Position numbers and translations under genes: made by a program
Shown here: one piece after another, positions 23,764 to 32,343 of the stretch
Layout: each line of letters opens with the position of its first letter
Position numbering within the stretch: position 1 is the stretch's first letter
Source: Amycolatopsis vastitatis
Lineage (GTDB): Bacteria; Actinomycetota; Actinomycetes; Mycobacteriales; Pseudonocardiaceae
NCBI RefSeq assembly: GCF_002234595.1
Contig: NZ_NMUL01000043.1
Span: forward strand, 1 to 64,000
Length of the DNA: 64,000 bases
Direction of reading: 5' to 3'
The notes under the pieces: model-generated
What the model saw: only the letters and a program-made list of their open reading frames with translations
Database searches by the model: none
Told to the model about the DNA's origin: nothing

Positions 23764-26559
23764 TTGGCCCCGCAGAACGACGGCGCCTCCGGTAAGGAGA
23801 CCCCGGCACGCGTACGCGTCATCCGTGACGGATTGGCGGCGCACCTGCCCGACATCGACCCGGAGGAGACCGCCGAGTGGCTGGACTCCTTCGACGAGGC
23901 TCTGGCGAGGGGCGGTCAGCAGCGGGCCCGTTACCTGATGCTGCGCATCCTCGAGCGGGCCCGGGAGCGGAACGTCGGCGTCCCGGCCCTGACCTCGACG
24001 GACTACGTCAACACCATCCCCACCGAGAACGAGCCCTGGTTCCCCGGCGACGAGGAGATCGAGCGCCGCTACCGCGCCTACATCCGCTGGAACGCGGCGA
24101 TCATGGTGCACCGGGCGCAGCGCCCGGGCGTCGGCGTCGGCGGGCACATCTCGACCTACGCCTCCTCGGCCGCGCTGTACGAGGTGGGCTTCAACCACTT
24201 CTTCCGCGGCAAGGACCACTCCGGCGGCGGCGACCAGATCTACATCCAGGGCCACGCCTCCCCCGGCATCTACGCCCGCGCCTTCCTCGAGGGCCGGCTG
24301 AGCGAGTCGCAGCTCGACGGCTTCCGCCAGGAGTACTCGCACGCCGGCGAGGGCGGCGGCCTGCCGTCGTACCCGCACCCGCGGCTGATGCCGGAGTTCT
24401 GGGAGAACCCGACGGTGTCGATGGGCCTCGGCCCGATGAACGCCATCTACCAGGCGCGGTTCAACCGCTACCTGCGCGACCGCGGCATCAAGAACACCGA
24501 CGACCAGCACGTCTGGGCGTTCCTCGGCGACGGCGAGATGGACGAGGCCGAGTCGCGGGGCCTCATTCACGTGGCCGCCGGCGAGGGCCTCGACAACCTG
24601 ACCTTCGTGATCAACTGCAACCTGCAGCGGCTCGACGGCCCGGTGCGCGGCAACGGCAAGATCATCCAGGAGCTGGAGTCGTACTTCCGCGGCGCCGGCT
24701 GGAACGTCATCAAGGTGATCTGGGGCCGCGAGTGGGACTCGCTGCTGCACGCCGACCGCGACGGCGCGCTGGTCAACCTGATGAACGTGACCCCGGACGG
24801 TGACTACCAGACGTACAAGGCCAACGACGGCGCCTTCGTCCGGGAGCACTTCTTCGGCCGCGACCCGCGGACGAAGGACCTGGTCAAGGACCTCTCCGAC
24901 GCCGACATCTGGAACCTCAAGCGCGGCGGCCACGACTACCGCAAGGTGTACGCGGCCTACAAGGCGTCGCTGGAGCACCACGGCCAGCCGACGGTGATCC
25001 TGGCCCACACGATCAAGGGCTACGGCCTGGGCCCGGCGTTCGAGGGCCGCAACGCCACGCACCAGATGAAGAAGCTCACCCTCGACGACCTGAAGCTGTT
25101 CCGCGACTCGCAGCGGATCCCGATCAGCGACGAGGAGCTGGAGCGCAACCCGAAGCTGCCGCCGTACTACCACCCGGGCGCGAACTCGCCCGAGATCGAG
25201 TACATGATCGGCCGCCGCAAGGCGCTCGGCGGCTTCCTGCCCGAACGCCGGCCGAAGGCCGCCAAGGCCCTGGTTCTGCCCGGCGACAAGGTCTACGAAG
25301 GCATCCGGAAGGGCTCCGGCAAGCAGGAGGTCGCCACCACGATGGCGTTCGTCCGGCTGGTCCGCGAGCTGGCGAAGGACTCCGAGATCGGCAAGCGCGT
25401 CGTCCCGATCATCCCGGACGAGGCCCGCACCTTCGGCCTCGACTCGATGTTCCCGACGGCCAAGATCTACAACCCGCACGGCCAGACGTACACGTCGGTC
25501 GACGCGAGCCTGATGCTGGCCTACAAGGAGTCCGAGAAGGGCCAGCTGCTGCACGAGGGCATCAACGAGGCGGGCTCGACCGCGTCGTTCACCGCCGTCG
25601 GCACGTCGTACGCGACGCACGGCGAGCCGATGATCCCGATCTACATCTTCTACTCGATGTTCGGGTTCCAGCGGACCGGTGACGGCCTCTACGCCGCCGC
25701 CGACCAGATGGCCCGCGGGTTCGTCCTCGGCGCGACCGCCGGCCGGACCACCCTGACGGGTGAAGGTCTGCAGCACGCGGACGGGCACTCGCTGCTGCTG
25801 GCGGCGACCAACCCGGCCGCGGTGGCCTACGACCCGGCGTGGTCGTTCGAGATCGCGCACATCGTCAAGGACGGCCTGCGCCGGATGTACGGCGAGACCG
25901 GCCCGGACGGCAACGGCGAGAACGTCTTCTACTACATGACGATCTACAACGAGCCGTACCAGCAGCCCGCCGAGCCCGAGAACCTCGACGTCGACGGCCT
26001 GCTCAAGGGCTTGTACAAGTACGCCGACGCGCCCTCGGGCGACGGCCCGGAGGTCCAGATCCTGGTCTCCGGCGTCACGATGCCGGACGCGCTGAAGGCG
26101 CAGAAGATGCTGGCCGAGGAGTGGGGCGTGCGGGCGGCCGTGTGGTCGGCCACGTCGTGGACGGAGCTGCGGCGTGAAGCCGTCGAGATCGACCACGACA
26201 ACCTGCTCTACCCGGGCAGCGAGCCGCGCGTGCCGTACGTCACGGAGGCGCTTTCCGGCAGCAACGGCCCGGTCGTGGCGGTGTCGGACTGGATGCGCGC
26301 GGTGCCGGACCTGATCCGCCCGTACGTCCCGACCGACATGCTGACGCTGGGCACCGACGGGTTCGGCTTCTCCGACACCCGGCCGGCGGCCCGGCGGAAG
26401 TTCCTGGTCGACGCCGAGTCGATCACCGTCGGCGCGCTGTCGATCCTGGCCAAGCGCGGCGAGGTCGACCAGGCGAAGGTCCTCGATGCGGCCACGAAGT
26501 ACCGGCTCGACGACATCACGGCCGCCGGGCCGCAGACGTCGGATTCCGGGAACGCGTGA
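23764..26559 (+). CDS. aceE: Pyruvate dehydrogenase E1 component, homodimeric type
   Basis: The 931-residue protein decarboxylates pyruvate with thiamine diphosphate and acetylates the lipoyl groups of the E2 protein. The ThDP/Mg motif is FLGDGEMDEAES followed about 27 residues later by FVINCN (residues about 254-286); the N-terminal YVNTIPTENEPWFPGDE, GGHISTYASSA and the middle transketolase domain (PDEARTFGLDSMF) are those of AceE. The TTG start at 23764 is chosen because AAGGAG lies six bases before it and the length then matches actinobacterial AceE. The gene is followed by a long dyad. Lipoate for the complex could come from the ligase at 43721. Confidence 0.96.
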   Translation: MAPQNDGASGKETPARVRVIRDGLAAHLPDIDPEETAEWLDSFDEALARGGQQRARYLMLRILERARERNVGVPALTSTDYVNTIPTENEPWFPGDEEIERRYRAYIRWNAAIMVHRAQRPGVGVGGHISTYASSAALYEVGFNHFFRGKDHSGGGDQIYIQGHASPGIYARAFLEGRLSESQLDGFRQEYSHAGEGGGLPSYPHPRLMPEFWENPTVSMGLGPMNAIYQARFNRYLRDRGIKNTDDQHVWAFLGDGEMDEAESRGLIHVAAGEGLDNLTFVINCNLQRLDGPVRGNGKIIQELESYFRGAGWNVIKVIWGREWDSLLHADRDGALVNLMNVTPDGDYQTYKANDGAFVREHFFGRDPRTKDLVKDLSDADIWNLKRGGHDYRKVYAAYKASLEHHGQPTVILAHTIKGYGLGPAFEGRNATHQMKKLTLDDLKLFRDSQRIPISDEELERNPKLPPYYHPGANSPEIEYMIGRRKALGGFLPERRPKAAKALVLPGDKVYEGIRKGSGKQEVATTMAFVRLVRELAKDSEIGKRVVPIIPDEARTFGLDSMFPTAKIYNPHGQTYTSVDASLMLAYKESEKGQLLHEGINEAGSTASFTAVGTSYATHGEPMIPIYIFYSMFGFQRTGDGLYAAADQMARGFVLGATAGRTTLTGEGLQHADGHSLLLAATNPAAVAYDPAWSFEIAHIVKDGLRRMYGETGPDGNGENVFYYMTIYNEPYQQPAEPENLDVDGLLKGLYKYADAPSGDGPEVQILVSGVTMPDALKAQKMLAEEWGVRAAVWSATSWTELRREAVEIDHDNLLYPGSEPRVPYVTEALSGSNGPVVAVSDWMRAVPDLIRPYVPTDMLTLGTDGFGFSDTRPAARRKFLVDAESITVGALSILAKRGEVDQAKVLDAATKYRLDDITAAGPQTSDSGNA

Positions 26560-26573
26560 CCTGCTGCTAGGTT

Positions 26574-26610
26574 CGGGACCCGACAGACATCCGATGTCTG
26601 CCGGGTCCCG
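26574..26610. promoter_or_regulatory. 37-bp nested inverted repeat between aceE and the lactate-dehydrogenase gene
   Basis: CGGGACCCG (26574-26582) pairs with CGGGTCCCG (26602-26610), and CAGACAT-CCG-ATGTCTG (26584-26600) lies inside, with a single A/C mismatch between the two stems. It starts 15 nt after aceE and ends 18 nt before the next start codon. It can act as an aceE terminator, or the inner part as a regulator binding site; sequence alone does not decide. Confidence 0.6.
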
Positions 26611-26627
26611 TTGCGTGTAGGGAGTTG

Positions 26628-27845
26628 ATGAAGGTGACGAAGCGCCGACTGCCGAAGCCGGCCGAGCTGAAGCAGATCCTGCGGCCGAAGCCGATCGTGC
26701 TGAACCCGACGGACCGGCGGCTGGCGAACGCGCACACCATCGCCGACCTGCGGATGATCGCGCGCAAGCGGACCCCGCGGGCGGCGTTCGACTACACCGA
26801 CGGCGCGGCCGAGCTCGAGGACAGCCTGCTGCGCGCCCGGCAGGCCTACCGCCGCGTCGAGTTCCACCCGAACGTGCTGCGCGGAGTGTCCGATGTGGAC
26901 ACCTCACGGGAGATCCTCGGCAAGACGTCGGCGCTGCCGTTCGCCTTCGCCCCCACCGGGTTCACCCGGATGATGCAGCACGAGGGCGAGAGCGCGGTCG
27001 CCCGCGTCGCGGAGCGCAACGGCATCCCGGTCGGGCTCTCGACGATGGCGACGACGTCGATCGAGGACCTGGCGGCGGCCGCGCCGGGCGCCCGCAAGTG
27101 GTTCCAGCTCTACGTCTGGCGCGACCACGCCGCCGGCGAAGATCTGATGAATCGCGCGTGGGAGCACGGCTACGACACGCTCATGCTGACCGTGGACACG
27201 CCGGTCGGCGGGGCGCGCCTGCGCGACGTCCGCAACGGGCTGACCATCCCGCCGGCGCTCACCCTCAAGACGTTCCTCGACGGCGCGACGCACCCGGCGT
27301 GGTGGTTCAACCTGCTCACCACCGAGCCGCTGCAGTTCGCCTCGCTCAGCCACTTCGACGGCACTGTCGCCGAGCTGCTGAACAAGCTGTTCGACCCGAC
27401 GCTGAACTACGACGACCTCGACTGGGTGCGCCGGACCTGGCCGGGCAAGCTCGTGGTCAAGGGCGTCCAGAGCGTCGAAGACGCGCGCGACGTCGTGAAG
27501 CACGGCGCCGACGCGGTCCTGCTGTCCAACCACGGCGGCCGCCAGCTCGACCGCGCGCCGACGCCGCTGGAACTGCTCCCGGCGGTGCTGGACGAGGTCC
27601 AGGGCGGCGCGGAGGTCTGGATCGACACGGGCATCCTGTCGGGCGGCGACATCGTGGCGGCGATCGCCCGCGGAGCGAACGCGGTGCTGGTCGGCCGCGC
27701 GTTCCTGTACGGCCTGATGGCCGGCGGCGAGCGCGGCGTCCAGCGCTGCGTCGACATCCTGCGCACGGAGATGGTCCGCACGATGCAGCTGCTCGGCGTC
27801 CGCACCCTGAAGGACCTGACGCCGAGCCACGCCACCCTGCGTTAG
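26628..27845 (+). CDS. lldD: FMN-dependent L-lactate dehydrogenase-like alpha-hydroxyacid oxidase
   Basis: A 405-residue flavoprotein of the glycolate-oxidase/lactate-dehydrogenase family, close in my recall to mycobacterial LldD2 (quinone-linked lactate oxidation to pyruvate). Family residues are PRAAFDYTDGAAELE at the N-terminus, FAPTGFTRMM, the LVVKGVQSVEDA strand with the active Lys, the SNHGGRQLDRAP signature with the catalytic His and Arg, and DTGILSGGDI with VGRAFLYG at the FMN-phosphate site. The start could be ATG 26628 or GTG 26634; GGGAG precedes both. It lies directly after aceE, so lactate-derived pyruvate would feed the dehydrogenase next door. Confidence 0.88.
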   Translation: MKVTKRRLPKPAELKQILRPKPIVLNPTDRRLANAHTIADLRMIARKRTPRAAFDYTDGAAELEDSLLRARQAYRRVEFHPNVLRGVSDVDTSREILGKTSALPFAFAPTGFTRMMQHEGESAVARVAERNGIPVGLSTMATTSIEDLAAAAPGARKWFQLYVWRDHAAGEDLMNRAWEHGYDTLMLTVDTPVGGARLRDVRNGLTIPPALTLKTFLDGATHPAWWFNLLTTEPLQFASLSHFDGTVAELLNKLFDPTLNYDDLDWVRRTWPGKLVVKGVQSVEDARDVVKHGADAVLLSNHGGRQLDRAPTPLELLPAVLDEVQGGAEVWIDTGILSGGDIVAAIARGANAVLVGRAFLYGLMAGGERGVQRCVDILRTEMVRTMQLLGVRTLKDLTPSHATLR

Positions 27846-28589
27846 TCAGACCTGCGCCTGGCCTCCGTCGACGAAGAACTCGATGCCGTTGACGAAGCTC
27901 GACTCTTCGGAGGCCAGGAACAGCGCCGCGGCGGCGATCTCCGCCGGGTCCGCGAGGCGGCCGAGCGGCACGTCGGCCGCGAGGCCGTCGACCAGGCCCT
28001 GCTGCGCGTCGTCGGGCACCAGGCCCAGCAGGCCCGGGGTGTGCGTCGGTCCCGGGCTCAGGACGTTGACCCGCGTGCCGGTTCCCTTCAGGTCGAGCGC
28101 CCAGGTGCGGGCGAAGTTGCGGACCGCCGCCTTCGTCGCCGCGTAGACGCTGAAGGCCGGGCTGACCCGCGTCGACGTCGTCGAGCCCGTGAGGATGATC
28201 GACGCGTTCTCGTTCAGCAGCGGCAGCGCCTTCTGGACGGCGAACAGGACACCCTTGACGTTCGTGCCGAATGTGGCGTCGAACTGCTCTTCGGTGATCT
28301 CGCCGAGCGGGGCCAGGACCCCGCCGCCGGAGTTGGCCACCACGATGTCCAGGCCGCGGCCCCGCTCGGCCACCGCGCGGTAGAGCGCGTCGAGGTCGGC
28401 GAGGTTCGCCGAATCCGCCCGGACCGCCGTCACACCGCCGCCGATTTCGGCGACCGCGTCGTCGAGGGCTTCCTTGCGGCGGCCCGTGATGAACACGTGC
28501 GCGCCTTCGGCCGCGAACCGCTTCGCGATGGCGCGCCCGATGCCGGTGCCGCCGCCGGTCACCACGGCGGTCTTGTTCTCCAGGTTCAC
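27846..28589 (-). CDS. SDR-family oxidoreductase (controlled by divergent TetR)
   Basis: A 247-residue classical SDR. The cofactor motif is TGGGTGIGRAIAKRF, the NNAG equivalent is VANSGGG, the catalytic serine is in ILTGSTTS and Tyr-Lys in VYAATKAA; the C-terminal DGGQAQV is also typical. The GTG at 28589 is used because GGAGAAG lies eight bases upstream, within the correct frame. The gene is divergent from a TetR gene across a large dyad, the standard layout for an inducible reductase. Substrate unknown. Confidence 0.87.
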   Translation of the reverse strand: MNLENKTAVVTGGGTGIGRAIAKRFAAEGAHVFITGRRKEALDDAVAEIGGGVTAVRADSANLADLDALYRAVAERGRGLDIVVANSGGGVLAPLGEITEEQFDATFGTNVKGVLFAVQKALPLLNENASIILTGSTTSTRVSPAFSVYAATKAAVRNFARTWALDLKGTGTRVNVLSPGPTHTPGLLGLVPDDAQQGLVDGLAADVPLGRLADPAEIAAAALFLASEESSFVNGIEFFVDGGQAQV

Positions 28590-28602
28590 GATGCTTCTCC
28601 AA

Positions 28603-28655
28603 TTCTTGACTACTTCGTCCAGAACGTACGCCGTTCTGGACGATCCAGTCAAGAA
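28603..28655. promoter_or_regulatory. Nested dyad operator and SDR promoter
   Basis: CGTCCAGAACG (28616-28626) and CGTTCTGGACG (28632-28642) are a perfect 11-bp inverted repeat around TACGC. TTCTTGAC (28603-28610) and GTCAAGAA (28648-28655) are a second perfect repeat with the same centre at 28629. On the minus strand TTGACT (28652-28647) and TACGTT (28628-28623), 18 nt apart, form the SDR promoter inside the dyad. Confidence 0.7.
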
Positions 28656-28671
28656 CGGGTAGCCTGACCCC

Positions 28672-29271
28672 ATGGCCAGACCCCGGAGCTTCGACGAGGC
28701 AGCGGTCCTGCGCGCGGCCAGGGACCAGTTCTGGGAGACCGGCTACGCCGGCACGAAGGTGGACGACATCGCCGCCGTGACCGGCCTCGGGAAAGGCAGC
28801 CTCTACGGCGCCTTCGGCGACAAGCACGCGCTGTTCCTGCGCGTCTACGACCATTACTGCGCCGAAGCGACCGAGGGGACGCGCAGGCAGCTCGAAGGCC
28901 CCGACGAAACCGCGTACCGGCGACTCGGCGACCACGTGCGGGCGATCGCCGAATCCGTCGCCGCCGACCAGGCGCGCCGGGGCTGCCTGATCGCCAAGAG
29001 CGCGGCCGAATGCGCCGAGCACGACGAAGCCGTCGCGGCCCGGACCCGACGGGTGTTCGGGGACCTGCAAGAACAGCTGGCCGCGTGCATCGCGGGCGCC
29101 CAGCGCGCGGGTGACATCGACGCCGGCCCGGACCCCGCCCACCTCGCCGGGCTCGTGCTGGCCGTCCTGCGCGGCCTCGAAGCACTGGGCAAGGGCGGCG
29201 TCGAGCCGGACGGCCTCCGCGCGATCGCCGAGACCGCGCTCGCCGTCCTGCCCCGGCCGGTCAAGCCCTGA
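28672..29271 (+). CDS. TetR-family transcriptional regulator
   Basis: A 199-residue repressor with the N-terminal helix-turn-helix ARPRSFDEAAVLRAARDQFW and VDDIAAVTGLGKGSLYGAFGDK (about residues 25-46, read in parts) and a TetR_C_16-like ligand domain carrying two cysteines (GCLIAKSAAEC, about residues 104-114). This matches regulators such as those of AcrR/NemR type, in which cysteines sense electrophiles; that role is only possible here. It is divergent from the SDR gene and almost certainly binds the dyad between them. ATG at 28672. Confidence 0.87.
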   Translation: MARPRSFDEAAVLRAARDQFWETGYAGTKVDDIAAVTGLGKGSLYGAFGDKHALFLRVYDHYCAEATEGTRRQLEGPDETAYRRLGDHVRAIAESVAADQARRGCLIAKSAAECAEHDEAVAARTRRVFGDLQEQLAACIAGAQRAGDIDAGPDPAHLAGLVLAVLRGLEALGKGGVEPDGLRAIAETALAVLPRPVKP

Positions 29272-29299
29272 CTCGTACGGGGTCAGAGCACGGCGGTGC

Positions 29300-29935
29300 T
29301 CAGCTGGAGACCGCCGTGACCTCGCGAGCCCGGACCTGCTGGGCCGAGCGGTTCCAGCTCCACCAGCCGTGCACGACGAGGCCCGCGAAGACGATGTAGA
29401 CCGCGGCGGAGAAGTACAGCCCGGACGAGATCTGCAGCGGCACGCCGATCGCGTCGACGACCAGCCAGACCAGCCAGAACTCGACGAGCCCCGCCCCCTG
29501 CGCCCCGAAGGCGACGAGGGTCCCGACGAAGATCGCCGCGTCCGGCCAGGGCGCCCAGGACGCGTTCAGGGCGTCCAGGACCAGGGCCATCACGGTCGTG
29601 CCGGCGGCGAAGGCGCCGAGCATGGCCAGCCGTTCGGCGAGCCGGCCCTTCCGCACGACGACGCCGAACACCGGGTCCTTGCGGCGCGTCCAGGCCCACC
29701 AGCCGTAGAGGGAGATGGCGAGGATCGCGACCTGCCGGGCGGCGAGCCCGCCGAGGTGCGCCGAGACGTAGACGGCGAACAGCAGCACGGTCGCCCCGAC
29801 CTGCACGGGCCACGTCCACAGGGTGCGACGCTGCGCGAGGAACACGACCGCCAGCGCGAACACCTGCCCGGCGAGCTCCGCGATCGAGATCCACTGGCCC
29901 AGCACGGTGATCCCGTGGTGCAGGAGGAAGTCCAC
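29300..29935 (-). CDS. pnuC: PnuC-type vitamin/nucleoside transporter
   Basis: A 211-residue membrane protein with seven or eight hydrophobic helices. PnuC-family signatures are visible: the TLWTWPVQ segment with its Trp residues, SLYGWWAWTRRK at the end of a helix, and LVWLVVDAIGVPLQ with GLYFSAAVYIVFAGLVVHGWWSW. The family transports nicotinamide riboside or other precursors (thiamine, riboflavin), so the substrate is not decided. The GTG at 29935 has AAAGGGG about eight bases upstream. A predicted structured leader lies immediately upstream. It is convergent with the TetR gene and downstream of the channel gene, separated by a strong terminator. Confidence 0.85.
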   Translation of the reverse strand: MDFLLHHGITVLGQWISIAELAGQVFALAVVFLAQRRTLWTWPVQVGATVLLFAVYVSAHLGGLAARQVAILAISLYGWWAWTRRKDPVFGVVVRKGRLAERLAMLGAFAAGTTVMALVLDALNASWAPWPDAAIFVGTLVAFGAQGAGLVEFWLVWLVVDAIGVPLQISSGLYFSAAVYIVFAGLVVHGWWSWNRSAQQVRAREVTAVSS

Positions 29936-29965
29936 GACACGCCCCTTTCGTCCTACGGCTCCCAA

Positions 29966-30025
29966 CATGCTCCGTGACGGACGCATTCCCCAGGGACTGT
30001 GAGCGGCGGAACATCCCGGAGCATG
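29966..30025 (-). ncRNA. Candidate structured 5' leader of pnuC
   Basis: On the minus strand CATGCTCCG (30025-30017) pairs perfectly with CGGAGCATG (29974-29966) and encloses a 42-nt interior that can fold further (GGA with TCC, then TTCC with GGAA, leaving internal loops). The element ends 31 nt before the pnuC start codon. It does not match the known NAD-II, TPP or FMN riboswitch consensus that I can recall, so it is offered as a candidate only. Confidence 0.35.
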
Positions 30026-30026
30026 G

Positions 30027-30063
30027 GACGGGCCCGGCGGCTTCCCCGTCCGCCGGGCCCGTC
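30027..30063 (-). terminator. Terminator after the CmpX-like gene
   Basis: GACGGGCCCGGCGG (30027-30040) and CCGCCGGGCCCGTC (30050-30063) form a perfect 14-bp stem with a 9-nt loop, 14 nt past the stop codon of the channel gene. No U-tract follows. It isolates pnuC from the gene upstream. Confidence 0.7.
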
Positions 30064-30076
30064 GTGGACTCCCCGC

Positions 30077-30850
30077 TCAGATCTGGGGGCGCGGGGTCCC
30101 GACCGGCGGGGTCGGGGTGGCGTCCGCACCGACCGCCGCCCGCGGGGCCGCGCTCGTGCCCATCTCGCCGCTGCGCTGCTTCGGCGTCTCCAGCTGGTGC
30201 TCCATGTTCGCGATCCAGCCGCGCCAGCGGTCCTGGGCCGGCTTGATCAGGCCGCCGCCGAAGCCGACGATGATCACTCCGGCGATCGTCGCCAGCACCG
30301 CGATCAGGACCGGGCCGGTGATCATCGTCGCGACGTTCACCTGGCCGAGCGCCGCGATGATGCCGAACGCCATGATCAGCCAGTAGGCACCCAGCGCCAG
30401 CGGGCGCGCGGCCGGCCGGCCCGACATCGCGGACGAAACGACGTCACGGACGACCTTCGCGATGGCCGCGGCGACCACCACGAGCACCAGCGCCACCACG
30501 ATCCGCGGCAGGAACGCGATGATGTCGTTCAGCAGCTGGCTCACCGGGTTGGTCGGCCCGAAAACGCCGAACGCCAGCTGCAGCGCGATCAGCAGGACGA
30601 AGTAGTAGACCAGTTTCACCAGGATCCCGGTCGCATCGATGTTCTGCTGGCCGACCTTTCCGCTCAGGCCGGTCTTCGCGACGAGTTTCCCGAACCCGGC
30701 TTTTCCGAGGACCATCGCCAGCGCTTTCGAAACGGCCTTCGCGATCAGCCAGCCGATCAGCAGGACGATCAGGAATCCGACGAGTTTCGGGACGAACGTG
30801 GCCACCATCGCCCACGCCTGCCCGAGCCCGTCCTTCAGTTGCTGGCCCAT
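30077..30850 (-). CDS. CmpX-like / small-conductance mechanosensitive channel-type membrane protein
   Basis: A 257-residue membrane protein built of repeated amphipathic-helix pairs of the conserved TM-helix (PF05552) type: FVPKLVGFLIVLLIGWLIA near the N-terminus, then KLVYYFVLLIALQLAFG, LPRIVVALVLVVVAAAIA and a last helix pair to about residue 205. The GKAGFGKLVAKTGL stretch between helices recurs in this family. The C-terminal 50 residues are a Pro/Ala/Thr-rich cytoplasmic tail. Such proteins are thought to act in membrane-tension responses; function in actinobacteria is not established. ATG 30850 has GGAGGGAG six bases upstream. Confidence 0.78.
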   Translation of the reverse strand: MGQQLKDGLGQAWAMVATFVPKLVGFLIVLLIGWLIAKAVSKALAMVLGKAGFGKLVAKTGLSGKVGQQNIDATGILVKLVYYFVLLIALQLAFGVFGPTNPVSQLLNDIIAFLPRIVVALVLVVVAAAIAKVVRDVVSSAMSGRPAARPLALGAYWLIMAFGIIAALGQVNVATMITGPVLIAVLATIAGVIIVGFGGGLIKPAQDRWRGWIANMEHQLETPKQRSGEMGTSAAPRAAVGADATPTPPVGTPRPQI

Positions 30851-31078
30851 ACCGACTCCCTCCACTGGTTTTGCACCGGATCGTTGATCAGGTACCCGGC
30901 GGCGGCAACTCGTGCGCCCCACGATCGAGTGAGACGACTGGCGCGCGAAGATCACCCGTGGCCATACTGGTTCTACCGGTGGGGACCGGGGAGACGAGGC
31001 CGTCCGGCGCAGCGTAAACCGCAAGCGCCGGGCGGCCTCGAGCATTTTGGGGCCGATGGATCCACCCGGACGAAAGAA

Positions 31079-31107
31079 ACCGGCCCCCGGAGCTTCCGAG
31101 GGCCGGT
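31079..31107 (-). terminator. Intrinsic terminator of the ABC exporter operon
   Basis: ACCGGCCCCCGG (31079-31090) and CCGAGGGCCGGT (31096-31107) form a 12-bp stem with one mismatch and a 5-nt loop, 16 nt past the permease stop. On the minus strand it is followed by TTTCTTTC, a good T-rich tail. Confidence 0.8.
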
Positions 31108-31122
31108 GAACAGCGGAAAACG

Positions 31123-32343
31123 TCAGGCGGCGCGCAAGGCGTCGCGGAGTTTCACCTTCGCGCCGGTGCGCATCACCGCATTCCGGTAGATCCGGGCGGC
31201 GAGCCAGATCAGTCCCGGAATCAACAGCACCACCAGCCCCACCGACACCACCGCTTCCCAAACGGGCACTCCGCCCATCGCCAGCCGCATCGGCATCAGC
31301 GTCGGCGAGAACACCGGAATCACCGAAAGCACCTCGACGAACGTGTTGCCCGGATCCGACGGCAGCACGGAAATGCCGATCACGTACCCGGCGATCACGA
31401 ACATCAGCGCCGGCATCGTCGCGCCGCCGACGTCTTCCTGGCGCGAAACCAGCGCCCCGAGCGCGGCGAACACGATCGAGTACATCAAGAACCCGAGCAG
31501 GTACCAGACGATCAGCCAGACCACGGTGCCCACGGCCGCCGAGACGGAAATGGTGAGCACGTTCGTGGCCAGCCCGGCCACCACCCCGCCGACGCCGATC
31601 ACGACCATCTGGATCAGCCCGACCGTCCCGATGCCGAGCACCTTGCCCGCCATCAGCTGCCACGGCTTGATCGTCGACAGCAGCAGCTCGACCACCCGCG
31701 AGGTCTTCTCCTCGACGACGCCCTGCGCGACGGTCTGGCCGTTCATCAACAGCGACATGTAGATCAGGATGCCGGCGATGATGCCCAGCACGAGCTGCTG
31801 GCCGTTGTAGTCGTACGGCTCCTCCAGCGGCGGGTCCTCGACGAACTTCGCGGACGCGATCGCGGTCTGGAACTGCGCGGGGTTCCCGCCCAGCGCGGTG
31901 ATCTGCTGGTTGATCGCCACCTGCTGGGACAGCACCTGCAGGACGTTCGCGAGCTTGCCGTCGAGGTCCTTCTTCACCTGGACGTGCACGCTCTTGCCGT
32001 CGCCGGTCAGCAGCGCGTCGAGCGAGCCGTCGGCCAGCTTCGCGCGCCCGGCGGCTTCGTCGGGGACCTCCGTGGTCTCGATGTTCTCGTCGAGGGTCTT
32101 CCCGGCCGCTTTCATCGGCACCGAGAAGGCGGCGGTCGCGGTGGTGAAACCGACCTTCGCGTCGGGGCCACCGCCCCCGGTGATCAGCTTGATCACCAGG
32201 ATGCCGACCACGATCAGCAGCAGCATGACCACGGTGCTGATGCGGTAGGCCTTCGACTTCAAGCGGGTGCTGATCTCGCGGGAGGCGACCAGCCCGACCG
32301 CCGCCGTGGGGCTCATCCGGACGTCCGGGACCGGGGTGCTCAT
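31123..32343 (-). CDS. ABC-2 type transporter permease (NatB/YhaP-like)
   Basis: A 406-residue permease with one N-terminal helix (about residues 38-55), a large extracytoplasmic domain of about 130 residues and a C-terminal bundle of five or six helices. The conserved VVEEKTSRVVELLLSTIKPWQLMAGK segment (about residues 215-240) precedes that bundle and is typical of the NatB/YhaP permeases, which export sodium ions or small molecules together with a NatA-type ATPase. The ATG at 32343 has GAGG eight bases upstream and overlaps the stop of a 26-codon ORF. It is the membrane partner of the ATPase encoded just upstream. Confidence 0.85.
   Translation of the reverse strand: MSTPVPDVRMSPTAAVGLVASREISTRLKSKAYRISTVVMLLLIVVGILVIKLITGGGGPDAKVGFTTATAAFSVPMKAAGKTLDENIETTEVPDEAAGRAKLADGSLDALLTGDGKSVHVQVKKDLDGKLANVLQVLSQQVAINQQITALGGNPAQFQTAIASAKFVEDPPLEEPYDYNGQQLVLGIIAGILIYMSLLMNGQTVAQGVVEEKTSRVVELLLSTIKPWQLMAGKVLGIGTVGLIQMVVIGVGGVVAGLATNVLTISVSAAVGTVVWLIVWYLLGFLMYSIVFAALGALVSRQEDVGGATMPALMFVIAGYVIGISVLPSDPGNTFVEVLSVIPVFSPTLMPMRLAMGGVPVWEAVVSVGLVVLLIPGLIWLAARIYRNAVMRTGAKVKLRDALRAA

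Noticed and set aside
23740..26907. 1055-codon open frame on the minus strand opposite aceE
   Set aside because: Antisense shadow of aceE and lldD with low-complexity composition; the plus-strand protein has all ThDP-enzyme motifs.
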